Positions 48,697 through 60,800 of a stretch of DNA of 64,000 nucleotides are shown here, piece by piece (positions within the stretch are counted from its first letter, which is position 1; every line of letters starts with the position of its first letter). This DNA comes from Lineus longissimus (lineage: Eukaryota; Nemertea; Pilidiophora; Heteronemertea; Lineidae): positions 2,048,001 through 2,112,000 of the forward strand of contig NC_088319.1 of NCBI RefSeq assembly GCF_910592395.1, written 5' to 3'. A model generated the notes under the pieces. The model was not told the DNA's origin. It searched no databases and saw only the letters and a program-made list of their open reading frames with translations. The position numbers were made by a program, and so were the translations under genes.

Positions 48697-48917
48697 GTAT
48701 CGAAGACGGGACCGCCGCCGGATCACAAGATTGATGCTCAACTGTTGTGACCACGATGCTAAGCACATGACCCCGGCCCTTGCACTAGGGTTTGTAGCCC
48801 CCCCCCCCCAAAATTCCATCAGCCAGGGTGTCGTGCATCTCTCGCTACACACCACCACCGACGCCTAATAAAACGTTTTAATCACTTTTCTCAAGGAAAA
48901 ACAAATGTCCCTTTTTT

Positions 48918-50810
48918 CAAGGACAAGTTGCACAAATAACCAACCAAACGAGCCAAATAGTTTCTCAAAATCAATATCACTGATTTCTTACCATTTCTAA
49001 AGGATCGATTGGAAAAATTCCCAACCAATCGAGTTAAATGCTTCCTCAAAATAAAAATTGTACTGATAAACTAGGGATATTTTTCCTCTTCTAAAGGACA
49101 AGTTGCAGAAATTACCAATCAACCAAGCCAAATAGGTCTCAAAATTAAGTTAACTGCTTTGTCATAGTCAAAGTTTACAAATATCTCAATGATTTTTTGC
49201 CATTTCTAAAGGACCAGTTGCAAAAATTCCCAACCAATTCAGTTAGATACTCTTCCAAAATCAATATCAACTAATATCTCTTGGATATTTCTTAATTTCT
49301 ATGGGCTGAGTTGCAAAAATTCCCCACCGATCAAGTAAAATGCCTTCTCAAAATAAAAATTGTACTACATACTGGGGATATTTTGCCATTTCTAAAGGAC
49401 CAGTTGCAAAAATTACCAATCAACCAAGCCAAATAGTTTCTCAAAATAAATGATTACAGACATCTCACAGATTTGTTTTCCATTTCTAAACGACTAATTG
49501 GAAAAATTCCCCACCAATCGAGTTGAATGCTTTCTCAAAATAAATAATGTACTTATATACTAGGGATATTTTTCCATTTCGAAAGAACCAGTTTAAAAAA
49601 TTACCCATCAACCAATGAGCCCAATAGTTCTTAAAATCAAGTTATAAAGTGCTTTGTCAAAATCAAAATTCACTGATATCTCACAGATTACTTTCCATTT
49701 TTAAAGGACCAGTTGAGTAAATACTTTACCAGGTATATTTTTCATTTTGTATAATAAAATATACCAGATCACAAATCGCAATATGTATATTTGTAAATCT
49801 ACCATCTAAAATTTGTCATGCTCGGACAGAGACAAGACCACAATTGATTTTTTAAGCCTTTCAGCAGTTAAATTGTCAATGTTTGACCGCGACGCATCAA
49901 ATACTGCGTATATGGTTGTGAATTTGAAATTTTTATATGATATTCAGGACAGTGGGGCAAGTAAATGGTGAAAAATAAACTGGTAGTTGACCACGGAAAT
50001 TTTTTGATAATCGACAAATTAGACCGACATTGATATTTCCACTCTTTTCAGCCAACTGGCAGAAAAATCTCAAAACACGCCCCCTATTACCAAATTAGCA
50101 AAATTCGAAATTAATTTTTTCATCAAATAATTTCTTTATATCTGTAGACTTGCCACAACAAATATTTTTTCAATGCCTCTCCAAATATGTACTTGAGAGT
50201 TAAAAACATGCACTCGTCTAATTAATAGGCCTCGACCCTCCAACCTATGAATATTCATTAGTGGTCTTGTCTCGACATCAAATATGGCCACCAGGCAGCC
50301 ATCTTGAAAAGTAAACAATGTCCTTCTACTCTGAAACTAATGATCTGATTGGAACCAAATTTCATGTAATTTTATATGTATGTACTCTCTACAGCATCCC
50401 TGAATTTCAGTCAATATGATAACCAATATGGCCACCAGGAGGCCATCTTCAAAATTAAACAAAGTCCTATTTCTCTAAAACTCATATTCGGATTGCAACC
50501 AAATTTCAGGTGAATGTGTATCTTAGTTCTCTTTACAATATCCTCAATTTTCAGTTAAATCTGAAGACAAATATGGCCTCCAGGCTGCCATCTTGAAAAT
50601 TCATCCAAGTCCTATTACTCTTTAACTGTTGAACAGATGTCAACTAATTTCCATGTGACATGTTCATGTACACTCTACAATAACCCTGAATCTCATGAAC
50701 AATATGTGGATATGGCCGTTAGGTGGCAATCTTGAAAATTCGATAAAATTTTTAAATTCTCCATAAAAGCTGCACTACCACACCACTTCCTCTATGATTG
50801 CAAAATTGAC
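48918..50810 (+). repeat. Degenerate repeats upstream of paralog B
   Basis: This is an expanded counterpart of 15262-16150. It has more 'CTAAAGGACCAGTTGCA' units (48918-49720), a unique AT-rich stretch (49720-50280) with no gene, then 'GGCC.CCAGG.GGCCATCTTGAAAA' units. Confidence 0.6.
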
Positions 50811-51114
50811 TTTAATGACCAAAACTGTTTCCCCATATCCACTGCAGAATACACCCACTAACATTACCTGAGGTGAGCACATGGTCCCTGGACAATTTCA
50901 TTTTGTAAATTGATTATGGCCTGTCTTTGGGATATAGATAACCGGTCTGGGTTTTTCCGAGTTAAATGCCTCAAGCATTAGGTCAAGAAATTATCCCACT
51001 GAACCTTTGGCAATATTTGGCAGTTAACCCCCCATTACCGAGTAATTCTGTCCCACTTCAAGTGTTTCTATACTTCTTTGAGTAATTTTTCCCCACTTCA
51101 AGTGTTTCAGACTA

Positions 51115-52215
51115 GACTTGAATATATGAAAATAACCTTTTGTCACAATAATTTTTTATCAGTTTTTCGAAACATGATCTGACTGGTCCGCATTGATCTG
51201 AAGGGTAAGACATGATGATGTGATCAAACCAGGAATTTTGAAGTTTGTTATTTCAAATCTTGATTTTGAATCTCGAACTACAAATCTGGAGTATGCTTTC
51301 TGGGCTTTAGTATAAACGACACCTTATTGAACCTGCTGGGGTACCTAAGTCTGGAAATATGTCACTGGCCTTTGCACGATCATAAATGCAGATATAAGAT
51401 AAAACAAATTGAAAACAAAAAATTGGTCCAATTTTTTATCGATATTATAGGAATTCATGCGATACCAGAAGTAGGTTGTTTTTTTCGTGTCACCTGGTAC
51501 CAACTTGATCAAGTTTCAAGTTGTTGTTTTGGGTCAAAATATCTTAAAGGGCGTGTTTAGGCAAAGCTGTAAGTAGCCCAGGTACTGTACAGACAACGTT
51601 TAGTGATAACGTTAAAGGGGGACGATAGGCAGGAGCCGAGGGGGTAATTTGGTCATTTTCAGGTGACTTATATACACAGTGAGGGCCGTCATGTCAGATT
51701 CAGCACTAAATGTATTCCTCGTACAAGCGCGAATCATTTCTGTGAGATATGAGAGACCTCTATTGGCGACTTAATGTAACTTTATCTTGCCTACCTAGCT
51801 GCTGCCTATATTGTCCCTTTAAAGCCAAATCTAATATGGGTACAAGTGAATTTAGCCCAATGATTTTCTCTTGAAACTGCTATCCTTAAGTTGATTTTCC
51901 CATGTTGATGTAAAAGTTTGGGAATTTCTTTTGCTTCAAAAGTGCAATCATATTATGAAATTATTAATGGTGGGGAAGAACACTGAGGAGTGTGCAGTGT
52001 CTTTGTTTCTTATGTCGCATTTCAACAATTTCATTGATTAATTTGTGAAAATCAAACCCGGTTAAGATAATTGATTTCGCCAGCAAATGAATATGGTTCA
52101 TAATGTCAGTTATAACCTGTGCACAGTAAAAAACTGCCAATACAACCCACAGATATATTGAGAGTTTTGAACAGTAACCTTGAATAAATGACCCTCTTTT
52201 TCTTTTCACAGTTTT
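51115..52215 (+). repeat. Internal duplication of the paralog B upstream region
   Basis: This is a diverged direct copy of 56620-57790 (and of A 16360-18110), including the family 1 MITE at 51616-51818 and the C-run near 52220. It stops short of the giant exon, so the coding region was not duplicated here. Confidence 0.8.
51616..51818. mobile_element. TTAA-flanked MITE (family 1)
   Basis: TTAA lies at 51612-51615 and 51819-51822, with family ends as at 9365. It was carried along by the internal duplication. Confidence 0.75.
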
Positions 52216-52489
52216 AAGCCCCCCCCCCAAAACACTGATCAAAATGTCAGTTCATCTTAATCCCATACTGCAAGGGTTCTAAGAATTGAAATATTTTTGT
52301 ATGTACTACTAGCAAGGATACGTCACATATTGTACAGGTTTTCGATTTGACCTACTTTTCAAGGTCGCAGAGATCAAAGTTCGCTTAATCACCGTTTGGT
52401 TGCATGTTTCATTTCTATTTGAGCTAGTAGGTTTTAAACATGTGTGGATATGTATCTAGTGACCCAAAAATTTGTCATGCTCGGACATC

Positions 52490-53275
52490 AAATATGGCCA
52501 CCAGGCAGCCATCTTGAAAATTTAACAATGTCGTTTACTCTGAAACAAATGATCGGATTGGAACTAAATGTCATGTAATTTTATATGTATGTACTCTCTA
52601 CAGCATCTTTGAATTTCAGTCAATATCATAACCAATATGGCCGCAAGGAGGCCATCTTGAAAATTAAACAAAGTCCTATTTCTCTGAAACCCACTTTCGG
52701 ATTGCAACCAAATTTCAGGTGATTGTGTATCTTGTCTTTACAATATCCTCAATTTTCAGTTAAATCTGATGACAAATATGGCCTCCAGGCCGCAATCTTG
52801 AAAATTCAACCAAGTCCTATTACTCTTTAACTGTTGAACAGATGTCAACTAATTTCCATGTGACATGTTCATGTACACTCTACAATAACCCTGAATCTCA
52901 TGAACAATAATAAGTATATGGCCTCCAGGCTGCCATCTTGAAAATTCAACCAAGTCCTTTTACTCTTTAACTGTTGAACAGATGTCAGTTAATTTCCATG
53001 TGACATGTTCATGTACACTCTACAATAACCCTGAATCTCATGAACAATAATAAGTATATGGCCTCCAGGCTGCCATCTTGAAAATTCAACCAAGTCCTAT
53101 TACTCTTTAACTGTTGAACAGATGTCAACTAATTTCCATGTGACATGTTCATGTACACTCTACAATAACCCTGAATCTCATGAACATTATGTGGATATGG
53201 CCGTTAGGTGGCAATCTTGAAAATTCAATAAAATCTTTAAATTCTCCATAAAAGCTGCACTACCACACCACTTCC
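52490..53275 (+). repeat. 140-bp tandem repeat (GGCC.CCAGG family)
   Basis: Units start GCCTCCAGG at 52781, 52921 and 53061 with exact 140-bp spacing, inside a longer degenerate stretch of the family also seen at 15690 and 50280. Confidence 0.85.
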
Positions 53276-53443
53276 TCTATGATTGCAAAATTGACTGTAA
53301 TGACCAAAACTGTTTCCCCATATCCACTGCAGAATACACCCACTAACATTACCTGAGGTGAGCACATGGTCCCTGGACAATTTCATTTTGTAAATTGATT
53401 ATGGCCTGTCTTTGGGATATAGATAACTGGTCTGGGTTTTTCC

Positions 53444-54207
53444 AATTTCAATTTCAATTTCAATTTCAACAACTTTATTGAGAACCAACATAAAATTATA
53501 TACATAGTAAAACAACAGTGATGAAAATACAAATAAAACATATGGTCGAAATAACAGTAAAACTAGGTGCCCAAAAGGGAGCGCCAAAGGGTCAATTAAG
53601 ACCCATTCACGGGACCCCTAAAAGAGTATAATAATTTTAATAAAACATGTAAAAGCATTCTTTTAATAGCGGCAAAAAGGACACCTGCAACGCCCAACCC
53701 ATGAGCACGCGTTGTCCGGGTCAAAACGCTCCATCAGCTGGCTTTCATAAAAGGCACACTCATAGGCAGGGCATTCCACGTGCCCTCCACACGATTAAAA
53801 AACGACCGGCAATATGTCTCCGTTCTACATCTAGCACCACGTATAAGAAGTGGGTCACCCCTCCTTTCTCTAAAAGATATATATTTTGAAGTGTCCAAAT
53901 CGATTTTACCGATAAAGCAATTGTGCAAAAAATTGAGGTCAGCCATCTCCCGCCTGTAAGACAAAGGTAACATAGACATAACAGAGAGCCTCTCTTTGTA
54001 ACTTAGTTCTCCACCTAACATATGCCTTGTGGCTCTGCGTTGAACCCTTTCTAGCTTGACCAAGTTTTCCCTCGTGATATGATCCCAAGAAACGGAATTA
54101 TATTCCAATTTTGACCTGACAAGGGATTCAAATAACGCACGCATTAATTTCGGGCTCCTTTTCCTATCAAACACACGCTTAATCGTTGCCCAAGTCTGAT
54201 TTTTTAA
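53444..54207 (-). mobile_element. 5'-truncated CR1/Jockey-type LINE with target-site duplication
   Basis: The minus frame from 54207 to 53734 encodes the C-terminal part of a non-LTR reverse transcriptase ORF: LVRSKLEYNSVSWDH, KLERVQRRATRHMLGG, RLSVMSMLPLSYRREM, RSFFNRVEGTWNALP. It is followed by a 3' UTR ending CTCAATAAAG and a (TTGAAA)n-type tail. A 14-bp duplication, GTCTGGGTTTTTCC, flanks it at 53430-53443 and 54208-54221. A related unfilled site is at about 50945-50965. The catalytic core is missing, so it is inactive. Confidence 0.9.
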
Positions 54208-54496
54208 GTCTGGGTTTTTCCGAGTTAAATGCCTCAAGCATCAGGTCAAGAAATTATCCCACTGAACCTTTGGCAATATTTGGCAGTTAACCCCCCATTC
54301 CCGAGTAATTTTGTCCCACTTCAAGTGTTTCTATACTTCTTTGTTCAATTGTTCCCTTTATATTCTTGACCCTCTTCAGCAGAAAAAGAAACAATTTCAA
54401 TTTGTTCTAAACACCTCTGCTCTTTTATTTAGCGCTTTTAGTAGAACAATTGATTTTTTTCTGGGAATTTAGAATTTCATTTTGACAAGCAGTAGT

Positions 54497-54600
54497 TCTA
54501 TCTATCTATCTATCTATGTATCACATTTATATAGCGCCCTTATCAGTCCTATATTGGGCCGTTCAAAGGCGCTTAACAAAAACAGAGTCTCTATAAGAAG
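54497..54600 (-). mobile_element. SINE/LINE 3' end with TCTA microsatellite
   Basis: A (TCTA)n run, then TATATAGCGCCCTTATCAG and GGCGCTTAACAAA. Reversed, this is the common 'GCGC...TATA' tail of SINEs followed by a GATA-type repeat. Confidence 0.5.
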
Positions 54601-56420
54601 TATATAGTCTTTGACAACAATAAACAATTCTAATGTTCGTAATGTTGTTGAAAAAGGTGTATCATTCAGCTACTAATTTTATTCCTCGAGGTCAGTTTGA
54701 GGAGGAAGTCATTACTTTCTTCACCTTGTTCATGCCATTCTCAGCTTAACTGTGTTTTACAACTTGCTATCATTTATAATTTGCATTAATGTATACAACC
54801 CCATGACCCAATTTGATTTGAGCAATCATAAGAACTATTTCAGTAAAGGCAAATAATGACAGTATTTTACAGATTAAATCATCTTATCACAAGTGTACGT
54901 ATTTGAAATATCACAATACATATGACGGCAGTATTTTGAATAATTCGTATTTGTTCATATTGAGTACTAGCATAGTACCCGTTCTGTGGACGGGTTATTG
55001 AGGGGATTTGTTTCCTGTAATGCATGCCAATTTTAGAAGTCCCCAATACCACTGACGAAATTCAATGTATTGATGTATACATCTTGGCTCGGATTTCCTG
55101 GTCAAATTCGTCTTCCAAGCAATTCCAAGTTTACATATAATTAAAACAACATTCCACATATAACCATAGATGACTTCCTACTACGAAAAACAACCTCTTC
55201 CCTCCCAATTTCGAGAACACTCCGGACAAACCTCACCACTTTCTCCTTTTATTGTATAGATTTCATGAAGCTATAAACAAATCATAGCAAACGACTTAAT
55301 CATGTTTATCTCATGTGGTGCGTTAAGGGAATCAAACACGACGCTTGCAAATACCCATCCAACAGCAACGTGTCTGCATTCTTCATACAACTGAGCAGTT
55401 GTCCATATTTCCGCGCATAAATTTGGACAAGAACGTTGCCAAATGGTCAAATATCAGAATTTTCATCATTATTTAGTCACCACTTTTATTAGATGGTAGA
55501 ATATTAACATCTATAAGTAAGTAAGTACTGAGTAAGTAAGTGAAATCAAATTTGAAAGGTGCTGTTTCCACTAAGAATGTAAATGTTCAAGAGGGCCCCA
55601 CACCCGATAGTCAATAATCAATTAACTCCCGATCATGCCCAAACCTGGCCACAGATGTCAAGTATCTCATTAACACAATCTGCAGAGACAACTGATTTGG
55701 CAATAACCACAGACAGTGCCTTTGTCCTTAAAGGTCATCTCTTTGACATTGAATGCACAAAGTGCAACTATGATGACTTTGTTATTTTTCTCAGCGTTCA
55801 TATTTGTCACTGTCACGTTTTCACAGGTTGATTCATAACCTTGTTGACAGTGAGCACTTATTTTACCCTTGAAGTATTGTGGTAAGATCACAGCAAAAAC
55901 CACTTCACAAAGCAAATAAAAGACAGACAACCCAATTATGTATCACACCCATCAAGATATGTGCCAATGTGGACCGAAACTCCCCCATATGTGATGGAGC
56001 TCAAATGGATAGTTAAAGGTTATTACATGTTTTTGTCTGTATCCTTCGTGAGGCTTAATATTCCCTAAATTTGTAATCGCAGTCTGGTGACCATATTGGG
56101 TTGAGGTTGGTTAGTTGACAGCATTGCCTTGCAAGAGAGCCCTTAAAGAGATCCAGTTGTGACTTAAGTCTGTATTAAAACTAGCTGAACATAGTAAAAA
56201 TAACTAAATTAGTGATTACCTCTTTTGCACTTCATTGACTGGAGTCAGTAATGTTATGCAACGTTATACAACGTTACCCTGATGTCCAGCTCACATAAAC
56301 AACTAGCAGAGGGGAACTTGAAACTGCTGATATTTATGAACGGAAGCTTATTCCAGCCTTAGGTTTTAACTGGGCCGTTCAAAACTCCTCATTTTTATAA
56401 GCGTTGCGCTACAGGGTTCC
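54601..56420. other. B-only spacer, no intact gene
   Basis: This sequence is absent from copy A. A short plus frame at about 55583-55790 includes GHLFDIECTKCNYDDF, which faintly resembles the zinc-binding region of class III sirtuins, but there is no supporting domain context. Otherwise nothing recognisable was seen. Confidence 0.45.
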
Positions 56421-57177
56421 TTTAATGCAGCAGACCAGACTGTCTAATATCGCAGTTAGAACTTGTGGCAATTTTTACACAATCTCAAGTCTGTCATGTC
56501 TGTGACACCATGTGACAGAGGTTCAATGGTCTGACATGATCACAGGGATAAACACACTCTGCCAAAACCATGACACATATGTGTCTATCCAGATTGGTTA
56601 AGTGCCCCCCCCCCCCCCCCCCGACTTGAATATATAAAAATCCTTTTGTCACAATAACTTTTTATCACTAATATCAGTTTTTGAAAACATGACCTGACTG
56701 GTCCGCTTTGATCTGAAGGGTGAGACATGATGATGTGATCAAACTAGGAATTTATAATTTGGTATTTCAAATCTTGATTTTCGAATATTGAATTACAATT
56801 CTGGAGTTAGCTTTCTGGGCTTTTGTATAAACGACACCTTATTGAACCTGCTGGGGTGCCTTAGTGATGAAATATGTTAATGGCCTTTGAACGATCAGAA
56901 ATGCTGGTATTAATAAGATAAAACAAACTGAAAACAAAAAATACTGATATCAGCTCCATTTGGCCGCAATTTGTCCAATGTTTTGTCGATATTATAGGAG
57001 TTTATGGATACAGAAGTAGGTTATTTTTTTTCGTTTCACCTGGTACCAACTTGATCAAGTTTCAAGTTGTTTTGGGTCAAAATATCTTAAAGGGGAGTGT
57101 TTAGGCAAAGCTGTAAGTAGCCCAGGGATTACTGTAAGCATTGGTTCTGTACAGACAACGTTTAGTGATAATGTTAA

Positions 57178-57366
57178 AGGGGGACTTTAGGCAGGAGCAG
57201 AGGGGCTAATTTGGTCATCTTCAGGTGACTATTAAATATACACAGTAATGGTCCTGGGTCATGTCAGATTCAGCACTAAATATATTCCTCGTACAAGCGC
57301 GAATCATTTCTGTGAGATGTGAGAGACCTCTATCTTGCCTACCTAGCTGCTGCCTATATTGTCCCT
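57178..57366. mobile_element. TTAA-flanked MITE (family 1)
   Basis: TTAA lies at 57174-57177 and 57367-57370. It is orthologous in position to 16916-17104. Confidence 0.8.
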
Positions 57367-57874
57367 TTAAAACCAAATCTAATATGGGTACGACTGAATT
57401 TAGCCAAATGATTTTCTCTTGAAACTGCTATCCTTAAGTAGATTTTCCCATGTTGATGTAAAAGTTTGGGAATTCCTTTTGCTTCAAAAGTGAAATTATT
57501 AAAAATTATGAAATTATTAATGGTGGGGAAGAACACTGAGGAGTGTGCAGTGTCTTTGTTTCTTATGTCGCATTTCAACAATTTCATTGATTTATTTTGT
57601 TCAGAGAAACTTTCTGCACTTGAATTAAGATCAAACCGGTTAAGATAATTGATTTCGCCAGCAAATGAATATAGTTCATAATGTCGGTTATAATTTGTGC
57701 ACAGGAGAAAACTGCCAATACAACCTACAGATATATTGAGAGTTTTGAACCGAAACCTTGAATAAATGACCCTCTTATTCTTTTCATAGTTTTACCCCCC
57801 CCCCGTGGTCATTTATTGCCAAATCTTTCATCAATCTTCGGCTGGGAACTTTGCAGTATATCATCATCTTGCAG

Positions 57875-60800
57875 GTTAAAACGGCATGCAGATGAAAAGA
57901 AAAGCCCAGGAGACAGTGAAGCTGGTTCCAGAAAGCGCAAACTCGAGAATAGAAACGACAAGCTTGCTTCGAACATGGAAGAAAATCAACGAGGACAGAG
58001 TGGACTTGGAGCAGACAAGCAGGAGGGTCATGACGCCAAAGTCGATGGAACTGGAACAGGACAGGGTCACAGGAAACATAAAGCTGTGGTAACTGGAGAT
58101 GGAGTTAAAATTGATTTGGAGACTGTTAATAGAGCCTTTCTTGAATTAGCAGAGAAAGGTCGTCCAGATACTGTCAAGATATTGATAGATGCTGGGGCTG
58201 ATGTTAATGCCAAAGACATTAACAATGACATACTCTTGCTTGCATCAGCATCTGGAGGTCATTCTGATACTGTAAAGATATTGATAGATGCTGGGGCTGA
58301 TGTTGATGCCAAGGACATTAACAATGTCACACCCTTGCTTGCATCAGCATCGGGAGGTCATTCTGATACTGTCAAGATATTGATAGATGCTGGGGCTGAT
58401 GTTGATGCCAAGGACATTAACAATGTCACACCCTTGCTTGCATCAGCATCTGGAGGTCATTCTGATACTGTAAAGATATTGATAGATGCTGGGGCTGATG
58501 TTGATGCCAAGGACATTAACAATGTCACACCCTTGCTTGCATCAGCATTGGGAGGTCATTCTGATACTGTCAAGATATTGATAGATGCTGGGGCTGATGT
58601 TGATGCCAAGAACACTGACAATGACACACCCTTGTTTGTATCAGCATGGAGAGGTCATTCTGATACTGTCAAGATATTGATAGATGCTGGGGCTGATGTT
58701 AATGCCAAGAGCACTAACAATGTCACACCCTTGCTTGCATCAGCATTGCAAGGTCATTCTGATACTGTCAAGATATTGATAGATGCTGGGGCTGATGTTA
58801 ATGCCAAGAACACTGACAATGACACACCCTTGCATTATTCAGCATGGGAAGGTCATTCTGATACTGCCAAGATATTGATAGATGCTGGGGCTGATGTTAA
58901 TGCCAAGGACATTAACAATGTCACACCCTTGCTTGCATTAGCATGGGGAGGTCATTCTGATACTGTCAAGATATTGATAGATGCTGGGGCTGATGTTAAT
59001 GCCAAGGACATTAACAATGTCACACCCTTGCTTGCATCAGCATGGGGAGGTCATTCTGATACTGTCAAGATATTGATAGATGCTGGGGCTGATGTTAATG
59101 CCAAGGACATTAACAATGTCACACCCTTGCTTGCAACAGCATCGGAAGGTCATTCTGATACTGTCAAGATATTGATAGATGCTGGGGCTGATGTTGATGC
59201 AAAGGGCACTAACAATGTCACACCCTTGCTTGCATCAGCACAGGGGGGTAATTCTGATACTGTCAAGATATTGATAGATGCTGGGGCTGATGTTAATGCC
59301 AAGAACACTGACAATGTCACACCCTTGCATAAATCAGCATGGGGAGGTCATTCTGATACTGTCAAGATATTGATAGATGCTGGGGCTGATGTTGATGCCA
59401 AGGACACTAACAATGACACACCCTTGCTTGCATCAGTACGGGGAGGTCATTCTGATACTGTCAAGATATTGATAGATGCTGGGGCTGATGTTGATGCCAA
59501 GGACACTAACAATTTCACACCCTTGTTTGCATCAGCAGAGGAAGGTCATTCTGATACTGTCAAGATATTGATAGATGCTGGGGCTGATGTTGATGCCAAG
59601 AACACTTACAATCAAACACCCTTGCATTATTCAGCATCGAAAGGTCATTCTGATACTGTCAAGATATTGATAGATGCTGGGGCTGATGTTGATGCCAAGA
59701 ACACTAACAATGACACACCCTTGCATTATTCAGCATCGGTAGGTCATTCTGATACTGTCAAGATATTGATAGATGCTGGGGCTGATGTTGATGCCAAGAG
59801 CACTAAAAATGTCACACCCTTGCATTATTCTGCATCGAAAGGTCATTCTGATACTGTCAAGATATTGATAGATGCTGGGGCTGATGTTGATGCCAAGAGC
59901 ACTGACAATGACACACCCTTGCATTATTCAGCATGGGAAGGTCATTCTGATACTGCCAAGATATTGATAGATGCTGGGGCTGATGTTGATGCCAAGACCA
60001 CTAACAATGTCACACCCTTGCATGCATCAGCATCGGGAGGTCATTCTGATACTGTCAAGATATTGATAGATGCTGGGGCTGATGTTAATGCCATGGACAC
60101 TGACAATGTCACACCCTTGCTTAGATCAGCACGAAGAGGTCATTCTGATACTGTCAAGATATTGATAGATGCTGGGGCTGATGTTGATGCAAAGGGCACT
60201 AACATTGACACACCCTTGCTTGCATCAGCACGGCAGGGTTATTCTGATACTGTCAAGATATTGATAGATGCTGGGGCTGATGTTGATGCCAAGGACACTG
60301 ACAATGACACACCCTTGCTTGCATCAGCACGGCAGGATTATTTTGATACTGTCAAGATATTGATAGATGCTGGGGCTGATGTTGATGCCAAGGACACTAA
60401 CAATGTCACACCCTTGCATCAAGCAACTAGAAGAGGGGATTTACAAGTAGTTGTGGGACTCATACTAAAGGGGGCTAATGTGAATCTTAAGAACAACTGT
60501 GGTGTGATACCTATTCATCTGGCAGTAGAAGGTAGATACATACAAATCATAAATGAACTAATGAACAAAACTGATTTAGCTGACCCTGGTGCAGTCTCGA
60601 TATTTCACTCTTTATTACTGGAAACTGATATTGGTATGCTGAAGATTATGTGCCGCAATTCATTAGTCCATCGTGCTTGTGGCAATTACGGGAGGACCTT
60701 ACTCCATGTTGCCGGACAACTCGGCTGCCATGAATACATTCAACATTTAACAACATGTGATGGAGTCGAGGTTAATCACAAAGATCACTTTGGAAAGAGT

